From CAKZYD01 sp039814715 (lineage in GTDB: Bacteria; Pseudomonadota; Alphaproteobacteria; Sphingomonadales; CAKZYD01): 35,319 nucleotides of DNA. The notes under the pieces were generated by a model, which saw only the letters and a list, made by a program, of their open reading frames with translations, was not told the origin of the DNA and ran no database searches. The position numbers and the translations under genes were made by a program. Numbering within the stretch: the stretch's first letter is position 1; each line of letters starts with the position of its first letter. Shown here piece by piece: positions 15,757 to 24,379 of the stretch. The stretch lies in the NCBI GenBank assembly GCA_039814715.1, contig JBCCAR010000032.1:1-35319 (forward strand), written 5' to 3'.

Positions 15757-16968
15757 ATGGCTCTTAAGAACAAATCCATCCTGCTGGTCATCGGCGGCGG
15801 TATTGCGGCGTATAAAGCCTTAGAGCTCATTCGCCGTGTGCGTGAGCGCGGCGCGCAGGTGCGCTGTGTGTTAACGCCGGGCGGGGCTGAGTTTATTACG
15901 CCGCTCTCTGTGGCTGCGCTGAGTGAGCAGCAGGTCTTTACCAGCCTCTTTGACCTTAAAGACGAAACAGACATGGGCCATATTCGCTTGTCGCGGGAGG
16001 CGGATGTGGTGCTTATCGCTCCTGCAACGGCCGATCTTATGGCCAAGGCGGCCGCGGGTTTGGCAGGCGACCTAGCCTCAACCGTTTTGCTGGCGACGGA
16101 TAAGCCCGTTTTGATGGCGCCGTCTATGAATACGCGCATGTGGGAACACCCCGCCACCCAGCGCAATATGGCGCAGCTAAAGGCTGATGGTATTGGCTTT
16201 ATTGCGCCCGGCGATGGCGACCTGGCTTGCGGCGAGGTTGGGACTGGCCGGCTGGCGGAGGTGCCAAAGATTGTTGCCGCGCTAGAGCGTTTTTTTACCA
16301 GCGGGGATGAAGGTCCCCTGGCAGGCAAGCACGCCATCGTGACCGCAGGCCCAACTCATGAGCCCATTGACCCTGTGCGCTACATTGCCAATCGATCCTC
16401 AGGCAAACAGGGTTATGCCATTGCCTCTGCGCTCGCTTCTCTTGGCGCGCATACAACCTTAATTTCCGGCCCGACCCAATTGGCTGGCCCGCAAGGTGTG
16501 GAGACCATTCGCGTTGAAAGTGCGCGCGAGATGCTCGTCGCCACACAAGGCGCGCTGCCAGCGGATGTAGCGGTTTGCGTGGCCGCAGTGGCAGATTGGC
16601 GCGCGGCAGACGCAGCAACGCAAAAAAAGAAGAAGAACGGCGGCGCCTTAGAACCGCTGGCGCTCATCGAGAACCCAGATATTTTGGCAGCGCTCTCAAA
16701 GCCTGGAAACAGTCGTCCTTCGCTGGTGGTTGGCTTTGCAGCTGAAACAGAGGAGGTGGCCGAGCATGCCCGCGCGAAACGCATCCGAAAAGGCAGCGAT
16801 TGGATTGTCGCCAATGATGTGTCTGCGGCCGCAGACGTCATGGGCGGGGATGAGAATGAAGTGCACCTCATTCACGCCGACGGTGAAGAGCATTGGCCGC
16901 GCATGACCAAAGAGGCTGTGGCTGCTGCGCTGGCGGCGAAAATCGCTGAGGCGCTTACAGCGCAATGA
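15757..16968 (+). CDS. coaBC: Bifunctional phosphopantothenoylcysteine decarboxylase / phosphopantothenate-cysteine ligase
   Basis: Fused enzyme of coenzyme A biosynthesis, 403 residues. The N-terminal CoaC half (1-~185) is an FMN flavoprotein with GGGIAAYK, catalytic His75 (MGHIRLSREADVVLIAPATA), the PSMNTRMW motif and Cys158 in DLACGEVGTGRLAE. The C-terminal CoaB half (from ~190) has IVTAGPTHEPIDPVRYIANRSSGKQGYAIA, the CTP-dependent ligase signature. Its TGA overlaps the dut start in ATGA, indicating translational coupling. A run of lysine codons near 16620 forms a linker-like KKKKNGG and is not a frameshift. Confidence 0.97.
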   Translation: MALKNKSILLVIGGGIAAYKALELIRRVRERGAQVRCVLTPGGAEFITPLSVAALSEQQVFTSLFDLKDETDMGHIRLSREADVVLIAPATADLMAKAAAGLAGDLASTVLLATDKPVLMAPSMNTRMWEHPATQRNMAQLKADGIGFIAPGDGDLACGEVGTGRLAEVPKIVAALERFFTSGDEGPLAGKHAIVTAGPTHEPIDPVRYIANRSSGKQGYAIASALASLGAHTTLISGPTQLAGPQGVETIRVESAREMLVATQGALPADVAVCVAAVADWRAADAATQKKKKNGGALEPLALIENPDILAALSKPGNSRPSLVVGFAAETEEVAEHARAKRIRKGSDWIVANDVSAAADVMGGDENEVHLIHADGEEHWPRMTKEAVAAALAAKIAEALTAQ

Positions 16969-17414
16969 CGCTCTCCGTTCCTATTAGCAAAGTCGGCTAT
17001 GGCCAGACCTTAGACCTGCCAGCCTATCAAACCAGCCAAAGTGCAGGCATGGACCTGATGGCGGCGGTTGGCAGTGAAGCAGTGACACTAGAGCCGCTGC
17101 AGCGCGGGCTTATTCCTGCTGGGATTGCACTTGCCTTGCCGGCGGGGTTTGAAGCGCAGGTGCGGCCGCGCTCTGGCCTAGCGCTCAAGCAGGGCGTCAC
17201 CGTCTTGAACAGCCCAGGGACCATTGACGCGGACTACCGCGGCGAAATTGGGGTCATTTTGATCAATTTGGGCGACGCGCCCATCCGCGTTGAACACGGC
17301 ATGCGCATTGCCCAGTTGGTCATTGCGCCGGTGGTTCAAGCACATTGGAACCTCACCGAGACCTTGCCGGGATCGCAGCGCGCGCAAGGTGGATTTGGGT
17401 CTACGGGCGTATAA
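16965..17414 (+). CDS. dut: dUTP diphosphatase (dUTPase)
   Basis: Trimeric dUTPase that hydrolyses dUTP to dUMP and pyrophosphate, keeping uracil out of DNA and supplying dTMP synthesis. The 149 residues carry the five motifs in order: GMDLMA, the PRSGLALKQGV nucleotide loop, NSPGTIDADYRGEIGVILINLG with the catalytic Asp, the RIAQLVI segment, and the flexible C-terminal RAQGGFGSTGV that closes over the active site. It overlaps coaBC by 4 bp (ATGA), the usual arrangement in alphaproteobacteria. Confidence 0.97.
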   Translation: MTLSVPISKVGYGQTLDLPAYQTSQSAGMDLMAAVGSEAVTLEPLQRGLIPAGIALALPAGFEAQVRPRSGLALKQGVTVLNSPGTIDADYRGEIGVILINLGDAPIRVEHGMRIAQLVIAPVVQAHWNLTETLPGSQRAQGGFGSTGV

Positions 17415-17417
17415 GTC

Positions 17418-18170
17418 TTGGCGAGCCTTACCGATAGTCAACTGGGCCGCTACGCCCGCCATATCGTTTTGCAAGACATTGGCGGCGCGGGCCAAAAAGC
17501 CTTGCTTGGAGCGAAAGTTCTGGTGATTGGGGCAGGCGGTATCGGGGCGCCAGCGCTGATGTATCTTGCTGCCGCTGGCGTTGGCACGGTGGGCATTGTT
17601 GATGATGACACGGTGAGCCTATCAAATTTGCAGCGGCAAATCCTGTATGGGACCGGCGATATTGGAAAAGGCAAGACTGAGACGTCTGCGCAGCGCCTTG
17701 AGCAGCTCAACCCGGATGTGACCGTCCAGGCCCACCCCTACCGTTTAACTGCTGATAATGCCCGGGCACTGGTGGGCGACTATGATATTGTGCTGGATGG
17801 GTGCGATACCTTTGCAACGCGGCTGATCGTGGGCGATACATGTCACTGGATGGGGAAAACGCTCGTGAGCGCAGCAGTCGGGCAGTTTGATGGCCAGCTG
17901 AGTGTGTTTGCCTCCCATCAAGATGGCCAGCCTTGCTATCGTTGCCTCGTAGGTGATGCGCGCGATGAGCCTGGCAACAGCTGCGCAGACCAAGGCATTA
18001 TTGGGGCGCTCACCGGCATTATGGGTAGCTGGGCTGCGCTTGAAGTCATCAAGCTCGTCACTGGGGCGGGGTCGCCGCTGATCGGCCGCCTCATGCTGGT
18101 CGATGGGCTTGGCGCGCGGGTGCGGACAATGACCTTAAAGCCTGATCCTGCTTGCCCTGTTTGCAGCTAG
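17418..18170 (+). CDS. moeB: MoeB/ThiF-type adenylyltransferase
   Basis: E1-like enzyme that adenylates the C-terminal glycine of a ubiquitin-like sulfur carrier such as MoaD or ThiS. The 250 residues begin QLGRYARHIVLQDIGGAGQ and include the nucleotide loop VIGAGGIGAPALMYLAAAGVG (36-56), Asp-rich VDDDTVSLSNLQRQIL, the DGCD motif (127-130), the Cys189 region NSCADQGIIGAL, and four zinc cysteines (173, 176, 246, 249). There is no C-terminal rhodanese domain, as in MoeB of many proteobacteria. The start is TTG at 17418, 3 bp after the dut stop. No moaD or thiS gene is nearby, so molybdopterin versus thiamine use is not decided. Its TAG overlaps the stop of the convergent TetR gene. Confidence 0.88.
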   Translation: MASLTDSQLGRYARHIVLQDIGGAGQKALLGAKVLVIGAGGIGAPALMYLAAAGVGTVGIVDDDTVSLSNLQRQILYGTGDIGKGKTETSAQRLEQLNPDVTVQAHPYRLTADNARALVGDYDIVLDGCDTFATRLIVGDTCHWMGKTLVSAAVGQFDGQLSVFASHQDGQPCYRCLVGDARDEPGNSCADQGIIGALTGIMGSWAALEVIKLVTGAGSPLIGRLMLVDGLGARVRTMTLKPDPACPVCS

Positions 18171-18721
18171 CGGTAGCGGCGTCTGAGCGCTGCCATCATA
18201 TCCATAAATATCTCGGGGTCCTCGAACAGGCGGGTTTGGATTAATATGCCGTGCACTTGGGCTATGAGGGCGCGCGCTTGGCGCTCAGGATCGTCCGCGC
18301 CCAGTTCTGCCAGCGTTGGCATCAGAGCGGCGAGCCAGGCTTCCATGGCAGATCGGATATTAGGTCCAAACAGCGCTTGACCATCGCCCAAAGAAAGCGT
18401 GTTCATCAGGCAATTGATTGCGCCGTCATTATAATACCGCGCTAAGCCGTCTAGCATCTCAGCAAAGCGTTGGGCTGCGGGCTCGGTTCCGCGTAGAGGC
18501 GCTAAAATGAGCTGCGTAAAGCGCTGACCTGATGCAGCGAGCACGCTGGCGGCCATATCGGCCTTTCCCGCTGGGAAATGATGGTACAGCCCGGCTTTGC
18601 TAAGCCCGCTTGCTTTGCCGATGGCCGATAGGCTGGCGCCGTCATAGCCATGACTTTGAAACACGCCTGTCATCGCCTGGATCACCCGCGAGCGGGGCGG
18701 TTTTTGCGCCATACGCCGCAT
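18167..18721 (-). CDS. TetR family transcriptional regulator
   Basis: Regulator of 184 residues. The N-terminal helix-turn-helix covers roughly residues 10-58 with GYDGASLSAIGKASGLSKAGLYHHFPAGKADM, the canonical TetR DNA-binding block. The C-terminal ligand domain resembles the LmrA/YxaF-like class (CLMNTLSLGDG in the expected place), but the effector is unknown. The ATG at 18721 has AGAGGA just upstream; a second ATG three codons in is possible. It is divergent from the PBP gene, whose upstream region holds an AGGGCCT/AGGCCCT inverted repeat at 18733-18767 that could be a binding site. That link is inference. Confidence 0.9.
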   Translation of the reverse strand: MRRMAQKPPRSRVIQAMTGVFQSHGYDGASLSAIGKASGLSKAGLYHHFPAGKADMAASVLAASGQRFTQLILAPLRGTEPAAQRFAEMLDGLARYYNDGAINCLMNTLSLGDGQALFGPNIRSAMEAWLAALMPTLAELGADDPERQARALIAQVHGILIQTRLFEDPEIFMDMMAALRRRYR

Positions 18722-18848
18722 CCTTGTCCTCTAGGGCCTTTGACTTTTGCATTGCGCCTTAGGCCCTGCTTTGTAAAGAGGGTGCCTAAGAAAGGCCATG
18801 CTCGTTGGCCACACCAACGGCAGCCTACCAACCGCAAAGGGGCCATGC
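18722..18848. promoter_or_regulatory. Divergent TetR/PBP intergenic region with inverted repeats
   Basis: Two inverted repeats are visible. AGGGCCT (18733-18739) pairs with AGGCCCT (18761-18767) across 21 bp, a plausible regulator site near the TetR start. CGTTGG (18803-18808) pairs with CCAACG (18814-18819) across CCACA, forming a small hairpin about 30 nt before the GTG start of the PBP. No strong sigma-70 promoter is evident. Confidence 0.35.
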
Positions 18849-20747
18849 GTGGCGAAGAAAAAGGCAGCACCTAAAGCCCGGCGGCGCTGGTTTTGGCCCA
18901 TTGTGAAATGGGCTGGGATCTATGGGTTTGTGGCCATCACCGCTTTTTCAGCTGTCAGCTATGGCTTGATTTTATATCTCGCCCAGTCGCTTCCCCATCC
19001 GCGCGATGCATTGGTGGCGAGCGGCGCAGCGCCCATTCAGATTGTAGCGAAAGACGGCAGTGCGTTAGCGAATTACGGCCCCAATCAAGGCGACTGGGTG
19101 GAGTACGCGGACATCCCGCCTGATATGATCAACGCCATTATGGCGATCGAAGACCGGCGGTTCTTTAATCATGGTGGTTTGGATTTCATAGGCATTGTGC
19201 GTGCTGCTGCCAGCAATCTGCGTGCCGGGGGCATCACTGAAGGTGGCAGCACAATCACGCAGCAGCTGGCGAAGAACTTGTATTTGACGCCAAGCCGCAC
19301 CATCACACGCAAGCTGCGCGAAGCCATGCTCGCCATTGCCCTAGAGCAGCGCTTTACCAAGCAAGAGATTTTAGCGGCGTACTTAAACCGGGTTTATCTT
19401 GGCTCGGGCGCGTATGGGATTGAAGCGGCCAGTTATCGCTATTTTGGCAAGTCAGCGCGCACGCTCTCTTTGGGCGAGGCTGCGCTTATTGCCGGGGTGG
19501 TGAAAGCGCCGTCGCGCTTGTCTCCAAAGGCTGATTTGAAAGCCTCGCTCGCGCGGCGGGACTTGGTGCTGCGTGCCATGGCGCGCGATGCTTATATTTT
19601 GGAAGGGGAGGCTGACCTTGTTGCAGCCTTGCCGCTCAAGCTGATCTCAACGTCAAGCGATCCCCAGCTGCGCTACTTTACCGATTGGGTCTCCGCCCAG
19701 GTGCGCGAGCGTTACCCCACGGGCGATAAGCGCCTGAAAGTCTTCACCACATTAGACCCTAAAGCGCAGGCTGCGGCGCGCGCGGCCGTCCGATCTCATT
19801 TGCCGCTTGATCATGCACCAACAAAGGGCCTTCAAACAGCGCTGGTCGCGCTCGCCGATGATGGCGCCATCCAGGCGATGATCGGCGGACGTGACTATCG
19901 CCGCAGCAGCTATAATCGCGCTGTCCAGTCCGTGCGGCAGCCGGGCTCAGCGTTTAAGACATTCGTGTATTTAGCGGCCCTTGAAAATGGGCTGTCGCCG
20001 GCCAGCAAATTGCGTGATACGCCCATCCAGTTGGGGGACTATGCGCCCAAGAATTATGGTGGGCGCTATTCTGGCCAATTGCTGACGCTAGCGGATGCGT
20101 TTAGCCGGTCTGTGAATACCATCGCTGTCAAGCTTGGCGAGCGTGTGGATAGGCCCCGGGTCGCGGCCATGGCCAAGCGCCTTGGCGTACAAACGCCGAT
20201 TGTCGTGGAGCCGAGTATCTCTCTTGGAACGTCCGAAGTAAAAATTCTTGAGCTTGCGGCGGCTTACACGGCGGTCGCCAATGGGGGATACCGGGTGATG
20301 CCTTACGCGATTGCGGCTGTTCGGCTTCCGCGCGGTGATGCCCTGCAGCCTTTTCCAGGTAAGGAGGGCCCGAAGGCGGATGCCCAGCAAGTCCTCGACC
20401 CGCGCGTTGCATGGCAGATGGCGAGCCTTATGGAGCGCGCAGTGACCCGCGGGACGGGGAAAAACGCCAAGCGCGCCAACCGCCCCGTGGCGGGGAAAAC
20501 GGGCACGACCCAGCGCGGCCAAGATGGCTGGTTCGTTGGGTTTTCTGACCGTCTAAGCGTCGCTGTTTGGGTTGGCCGCGACGACAATGCGCCGGTAAAA
20601 GGGCTGACCGGCGGCGGGATGCCTGCACGCATCTGGGGGGACTTTATCGCTAGCGCGCAACACGGCGAAAAGCCGGGCGGCCTCGCGCGGCGTCCCGGCG
20701 GGCCAAATAAAGCTTTACAAGCCCTTGAGACAGCGTCAGGCTCCTAG
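18849..20747 (+). CDS. Class A penicillin-binding protein (PBP1A-type glycosyltransferase/transpeptidase)
   Basis: Bifunctional peptidoglycan synthase in the inner membrane. From the GTG at 18849 the protein has 632 residues: a basic cytoplasmic tail, one transmembrane helix (about 21-46), a GT51 domain with catalytic Glu101 in MAIEDRRFFNHGGLD and EGGSTITQQLAKNLYL, then a transpeptidase with Ser367-x-x-Lys370 (PGSAFK), SVN (421-423) and KTGT (550-553). It is shorter than full PBP1A because the OB-like insert is small. I prefer the GTG because AAAGGGG lies 6 nt upstream; an in-frame ATG at 18798 would add 17 residues without a basic-hydrophobic pattern and would contain a hairpin. Confidence 0.93.
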   Translation: MAKKKAAPKARRRWFWPIVKWAGIYGFVAITAFSAVSYGLILYLAQSLPHPRDALVASGAAPIQIVAKDGSALANYGPNQGDWVEYADIPPDMINAIMAIEDRRFFNHGGLDFIGIVRAAASNLRAGGITEGGSTITQQLAKNLYLTPSRTITRKLREAMLAIALEQRFTKQEILAAYLNRVYLGSGAYGIEAASYRYFGKSARTLSLGEAALIAGVVKAPSRLSPKADLKASLARRDLVLRAMARDAYILEGEADLVAALPLKLISTSSDPQLRYFTDWVSAQVRERYPTGDKRLKVFTTLDPKAQAAARAAVRSHLPLDHAPTKGLQTALVALADDGAIQAMIGGRDYRRSSYNRAVQSVRQPGSAFKTFVYLAALENGLSPASKLRDTPIQLGDYAPKNYGGRYSGQLLTLADAFSRSVNTIAVKLGERVDRPRVAAMAKRLGVQTPIVVEPSISLGTSEVKILELAAAYTAVANGGYRVMPYAIAAVRLPRGDALQPFPGKEGPKADAQQVLDPRVAWQMASLMERAVTRGTGKNAKRANRPVAGKTGTTQRGQDGWFVGFSDRLSVAVWVGRDDNAPVKGLTGGGMPARIWGDFIASAQHGEKPGGLARRPGGPNKALQALETASGS

Positions 20748-20749
20748 AT

Positions 20750-20778
20750 ATTGTGGTTAGTTTGGTTTGAGCCACAAT
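20750..20778 (+). other. Hairpin between PBP and thpR
   Basis: ATTGTGG (20750-20756) and CCACAAT (20772-20778) form a 7-bp stem with a 15-nt loop directly after the PBP stop. It has no T-run, so it is at best a weak terminator or a processing stem. A strong SD GAGGAGG (20783-20789) follows for thpR. Confidence 0.45.
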
Positions 20779-20794
20779 CTGTGAGGAGGCGCTT

Positions 20795-21394
20795 ATGCCC
20801 CGTTTGTTCGTCGGTTTAACCATCCCATCTGAGATTCAGCACTATTTGCTCTTTGCCCAAGGCGGCGTGACGCACGCGCGCTGGCAAAGCGCAGACCAGC
20901 TGCATTTGACGCTGCGCTTCATAGGCGATGTCGATGGCCGCACGGCCAGCGATATTGAAACCGCGCTGGATACCATCAGCTTTGCGCCTTTTGATGTTTA
21001 CGCAGAAGGTGTCGGCGTCTTTGGAAAGGTGGAGCGTGCGCGCAGTGTCTGGGCCAGCGTGAAACCCCGCGCAGCGCTGACGGCGCTGCATAACAAGATT
21101 GATCAAGCGCTGAACTACGGCGCTGGATTGCCGCCTGAAACGCGCCAATACGAACCGCATATCACCCTTGCGCGCTTTTCTGGACGCCATGGCCGGCTCA
21201 ACAGCTTCCTAGAATCTGCAGGGGGCCTGCGTACACCGCCCTGGCAAGTCGATCATTTCAGCTTATTCCTCAGCACCCTTGGTAGCACGGGCGCGCACTA
21301 CACCGTCCTGGGTAACTTTGGCGGGCTGGATAACCCCTGGGCGCTGGAAGATGAGAGCTTTGCCGAGCCCGAAGCTGCCCCCTTTGAGCTTTAA
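20795..21394 (+). CDS. thpR: RNA 2',3'-cyclic phosphodiesterase (2H family)
   Basis: Two-histidine phosphoesterase that opens 2',3'-cyclic phosphate ends of RNA and is related to archaeal and bacterial 2'-5' RNA ligases. The 199 residues contain both HxTx motifs, HLTL at 37-40 and HITL at 122-125, in the expected spacing, with MPRLFVGLTIP at the N-terminus and FSLFLSTLGSTGAHYTVL near the C-terminus. SD GAGGAGG is 5 nt before the ATG. Its TAA overlaps the stop of the convergent phosphatase gene. The biological RNA substrate is unknown in most bacteria. Confidence 0.93.
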   Translation: MPRLFVGLTIPSEIQHYLLFAQGGVTHARWQSADQLHLTLRFIGDVDGRTASDIETALDTISFAPFDVYAEGVGVFGKVERARSVWASVKPRAALTALHNKIDQALNYGAGLPPETRQYEPHITLARFSGRHGRLNSFLESAGGLRTPPWQVDHFSLFLSTLGSTGAHYTVLGNFGGLDNPWALEDESFAEPEAAPFEL

Positions 21395-21852
21395 TCTGTA
21401 AGCCGCCTGAGTAGCTCTCGGTTTGCTGTGTCCACAAGGTCTAACACCTCTTCAAACCCTTGCGGGCCGCCATAATACGGGTCTGGCACCTCGCGGCCTT
21501 CGCCAGGGAAGATCAAGTCTAAATAGAGCTGTGGCTGAAAGGCGCGGCCTTTGGCGAGGCGCTGCATATCGCGCAGGTTGCGTTTGTCCATGGCAAAGAT
21601 ATGGCTGTATTGGTCGAAATCTTCTGCCGCCACTTGGCGTGCGCGTAGGGGCGTTAGGTCAATGCCGCGTTGCTGCGCGGCACTGGTCATGCGCTCATCG
21701 GGCGGATGCCCAATGTGCCAGCTGCCTGTCCCTGCAGAATCGATGTCAATCTGCTCACCAAGCCCTGCCTGATGAACGAGCTTTAGGAAGCTGCCATGCG
21801 CGGCGGGCGAGCGACATATGTTGCCGAGGCAGACGAAGAGAACGCGGGTCAT
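21391..21852 (-). CDS. Low-molecular-weight protein-tyrosine phosphatase
   Basis: Phosphatase of 153 residues. The P-loop CLGNICRS (Cys8 nucleophile, Arg14) sits at the N-terminus as the family requires, and the general-acid loop VPDPYYGG is near residue 122. This is the housekeeping type found singly in alphaproteobacteria; there is no neighbouring tyrosine kinase or exopolysaccharide gene. The start ATG at 21852 is 47 bp from the divergent sirtuin ATG. The physiological substrate is not evident. Confidence 0.95.
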   Translation of the reverse strand: MTRVLFVCLGNICRSPAAHGSFLKLVHQAGLGEQIDIDSAGTGSWHIGHPPDERMTSAAQQRGIDLTPLRARQVAAEDFDQYSHIFAMDKRNLRDMQRLAKGRAFQPQLYLDLIFPGEGREVPDPYYGGPQGFEEVLDLVDTANRELLRRLTD

Positions 21853-21899
21853 AAGATAAAACTCTTTGTTTGAGCGAGCGCTTTGCTACAGTCCCCGCC

Positions 21900-22607
21900 A
21901 TGGCACAGTATCGCTCTATTGTCATCCTTACCGGCGCCGGCGTCTCAGCAGAAAGCGGGGTGCAGACCTTTCGCGGACCAGATGGTCTGTGGGAAGGTCA
22001 CAGGGTTGAGGATGTGGCAACGCCTGAAGCCTTCGCGCGCAACCCAGAGCTGGTGCAGACCTTTTACAATCTGCGCCGCGCTGCGCTGAAAACAGTTGAA
22101 CCCAATGCCGCTCACAAGGCGCTTGCCCGCTTAGAGCATGCCCTTGATGGCGACGTGACACTGGTTACACAAAATGTGGATGATCTGCATGAGCGCGGCG
22201 GCAGCGAAAACCTGATCCACATGCATGGCGCGCTGAAAAAAGTGCGCTGCCAGCGCTGCGGCGCGGTCCATCCTTGGGAGGAGGACCTCTTCCAAGAGAC
22301 ACACTGCCCGGCGTGCGGCGCGGCGCCGGGGCTGCGGCCAGATATCGTTTGGTTTGGTGAGATGCCCTACCAAATGGAGAAAATCGAAGCGGCAATTGCG
22401 CGTTGTGATGTGTTTGTGTCGCTTGGCACGTCTGGCAATGTCTATCCAGCGGCCGGCTATGTGAACATGGCGCGCCAAATTGGGCGGGCGCATACGGTGG
22501 AGCTCAATTTAGAGCCATCCTCCGGCTCATCGTATTTTCATGAGTGTCGGCATGGCCCAGCAACACAGATTGTGCCCACCTTCGTGGACGAGGTTCTCAG
22601 CGCATGA
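21900..22607 (+). CDS. cobB: NAD-dependent protein deacylase, sirtuin class III (CobB/SIRT5-like)
   Basis: Removes acyl groups from lysines using NAD+. The 235 residues include the NAD motif TGAGVSAESGVQTFRG (11-26), TQNVDDLHERGG (90-101), catalytic His109 in HMHG, four zinc cysteines (117, 120, 136, 139) and the GTSGNVYPAA loop. Tyr56 and Arg59 (FYNLRR) form the YxxR pair that in SIRT5 and CobB recognises succinyl and malonyl groups, so desuccinylase activity is plausible. I use the ATG at 21900; a TTG at 21870 is in frame but less likely. The stop overlaps the next start in ATGA, coupling it to a lipoprotein gene. Confidence 0.93.
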   Translation: MAQYRSIVILTGAGVSAESGVQTFRGPDGLWEGHRVEDVATPEAFARNPELVQTFYNLRRAALKTVEPNAAHKALARLEHALDGDVTLVTQNVDDLHERGGSENLIHMHGALKKVRCQRCGAVHPWEEDLFQETHCPACGAAPGLRPDIVWFGEMPYQMEKIEAAIARCDVFVSLGTSGNVYPAAGYVNMARQIGRAHTVELNLEPSSGSSYFHECRHGPATQIVPTFVDEVLSA

Positions 22608-23152
22608 CGACCAAAATCTGCCGAGCCGGTTTAAGCGCGCTCATACTGCTCGCGAGCTGTGATGCGCCGCAAGAACAAAAGCGGCCGACGGATTTTCGCC
22701 GAACAACCTTGATTGTGGCTGATATGGAGCGTTCATTGACGCTGTACCGCGATGCACTCGGGTTTGTGCCCAATTACGATACTGTGCTGCCCATGTCCGG
22801 TGTTGCTTTGCCCGCAGGAGAGCCAGGGGCTAAGGCCCGCCTCGTCTTGCTAGAGGCAAACGACCGATGGGTGGGCTGGATTGGGCTCTTGCAGTGGGTG
22901 GACCCGCCTCTTGATAAACGCGCTGATACACCGACCCGCATGGGCATAGGCGATGTGGTGTTGCTGTTTAATACCGAAGATATCGATGCGCGATGCGCGA
23001 GCATCAAAGGGTTAGAGGGCGTGCGGATGACGTCTGGTCCAAGCACAACAACCTATCCTGGCCGCGATAACGGGCCCGGCATTGATGTGCGCGGCTGCAA
23101 TTTCTTTGATGCCGACGGCCACTTTGTCGAGCTTAACCAGGTGCTTGACTAG
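22604..23152 (+). CDS. Lipoprotein with glyoxalase/VOC domain
   Basis: Small exported protein of 182 residues. The N-terminus MTTKICRAGLSALILLASC is a lipoprotein signal with lipobox LASC, Cys19 being the lipidated residue. The rest is a vicinal-oxygen-chelate (glyoxalase I/bleomycin resistance/dioxygenase) fold: TTLIVADMERSLTLYRDALGF at the start of the domain and FFDADGHFVELNQV at the end, where the last Glu is a usual metal ligand. An earlier in-frame start at 22544 lies inside the sirtuin gene and lacks the signal at its N-terminus. The ATGA overlap indicates translational coupling to the sirtuin. A periplasmic VOC lipoprotein is uncommon and its substrate is unknown. Confidence 0.85.
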   Translation: MTTKICRAGLSALILLASCDAPQEQKRPTDFRRTTLIVADMERSLTLYRDALGFVPNYDTVLPMSGVALPAGEPGAKARLVLLEANDRWVGWIGLLQWVDPPLDKRADTPTRMGIGDVVLLFNTEDIDARCASIKGLEGVRMTSGPSTTTYPGRDNGPGIDVRGCNFFDADGHFVELNQVLD

Positions 23153-23161
23153 AGCGCTTTT

Positions 23162-24379
23162 CTAAGCGTTTTTGCGGACGAATTTGCGCACTTCCGGCGC
23201 AATCTGCTCGCGCCACCTGCGGCCATTGAAGATACCGTAATGGCCGACGCCTTTTTGCTCATGGTGCGCGTGCTTCGATTTGGCCAAATTGGGTGTTAAG
23301 TCGTGCACTGCTTTCGTCTGCCCGACGCCGGAAATGTCATCTCGCTCACCTTCAATCGACATAAGCGCTGTTTTGTCGATGGCCGCGAGATCGATTGCAT
23401 CACCGTGATAGACAAACTCGCCTTTTGGCAGGCTGTGCTTCTGGAAGACCTGCTCTACCGTTTCCAAATAGAATTCCGCGGTCAGGTCCATGACAGCGAG
23501 ATATTCTTCATAAAAGACACGCGTCGCTTCAGCGCTTTCGCCGTCACCTTCCACCAAATGCTGGAACATATCATGGTGTTTGACGATATGGTTGCTCAGG
23601 TTCATGGACATAAACCCTGCAAGCTGCAAAAAGCCTGGATAAACGCGGCGCATAAAGCCTGCATGGGGTGCTGGCACTGTGGTGATCACATTTTGCTTAA
23701 ACCAAGCCAGCGGCTTGCGGGTTGCATGATCATTCACGGCAGTCGGGTTCACCCGCGTATCAATCGGCCCGCCCATCATGGCGAGGGTCTTGGGAATATT
23801 GGGGTTGCCGGACTGATGCATGTGCGCGACAGCCGCCAGAGCGGGGACGGAGGGCTGACAAACGGCCAACACATGGGTGTCTGGGCCTAAAAACTCTAGA
23901 AACTCAATGACGTAATCAATGTAGCTGTTGAGATCGAACTTGCCTTCGAACAGCGGCGATGTTTTCGCATCGCGCCAATCGGTAATGTAGACATCATGGT
24001 CTTTGATCATTTCCTCCACAGTGCCGCGCAGGAGGGTTGAATAGTGGCCCGACATGGGCGCAATGATCAGCAGTTTAGGATCGTTGGTTTTGGCGAGCCG
24101 TTTGAAGCGGCGCAATTGGCCAAAGGGCAGCCGCAGTGGCTTGGTCTCTTCAATCGCGACCTCTTTGCCATTCACAAGGGTGCTCGGCAGGCCAAATTCG
24201 GGCTTGCCATAAGCGCGGGTTGAGGTCTCGATCACGTCAAACGCAGCAGCGAGCATCTGGCCGCCGGGTGTATAGCTTGCTGGATTTAGCGGATTTCTGA
24301 AGAAGTGCTGGCCATGGTCCACCATGAATCGCATCGGTGCGAACGCTTTGCGCTGCATCTCATAAAAGGAATATAGCAT
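23162..24379 (-). CDS. phaZ: Intracellular polyhydroxybutyrate depolymerase
   Basis: Alpha/beta hydrolase that mobilises stored PHB granules, 405 residues. It matches the PhaZ1/PhaZa type of Ralstonia and rhizobia: N-terminal LYSFYEMQRKAFAPMRFM, the nucleophile Cys174 in LAVCQPSVPALAAV (Cys in place of Ser is typical of this class), and the C-terminal catalytic His in KGVGHYGIFNGRRWREQIAP. It has no signal peptide, consistent with action on native granules. It is divergent from bdhA, which takes the 3-hydroxybutyrate it releases. A promoter with perfect TATAAT lies about 190 bp upstream. Confidence 0.95.
   Translation of the reverse strand: MLYSFYEMQRKAFAPMRFMVDHGQHFFRNPLNPASYTPGGQMLAAAFDVIETSTRAYGKPEFGLPSTLVNGKEVAIEETKPLRLPFGQLRRFKRLAKTNDPKLLIIAPMSGHYSTLLRGTVEEMIKDHDVYITDWRDAKTSPLFEGKFDLNSYIDYVIEFLEFLGPDTHVLAVCQPSVPALAAVAHMHQSGNPNIPKTLAMMGGPIDTRVNPTAVNDHATRKPLAWFKQNVITTVPAPHAGFMRRVYPGFLQLAGFMSMNLSNHIVKHHDMFQHLVEGDGESAEATRVFYEEYLAVMDLTAEFYLETVEQVFQKHSLPKGEFVYHGDAIDLAAIDKTALMSIEGERDDISGVGQTKAVHDLTPNLAKSKHAHHEQKGVGHYGIFNGRRWREQIAPEVRKFVRKNA

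Noticed and set aside
16620..16650. Programmed frameshift at an A-rich run in coaBC
   Set aside because: The frame continues uninterrupted through the CoaB domain; the run encodes a lysine-rich linker.
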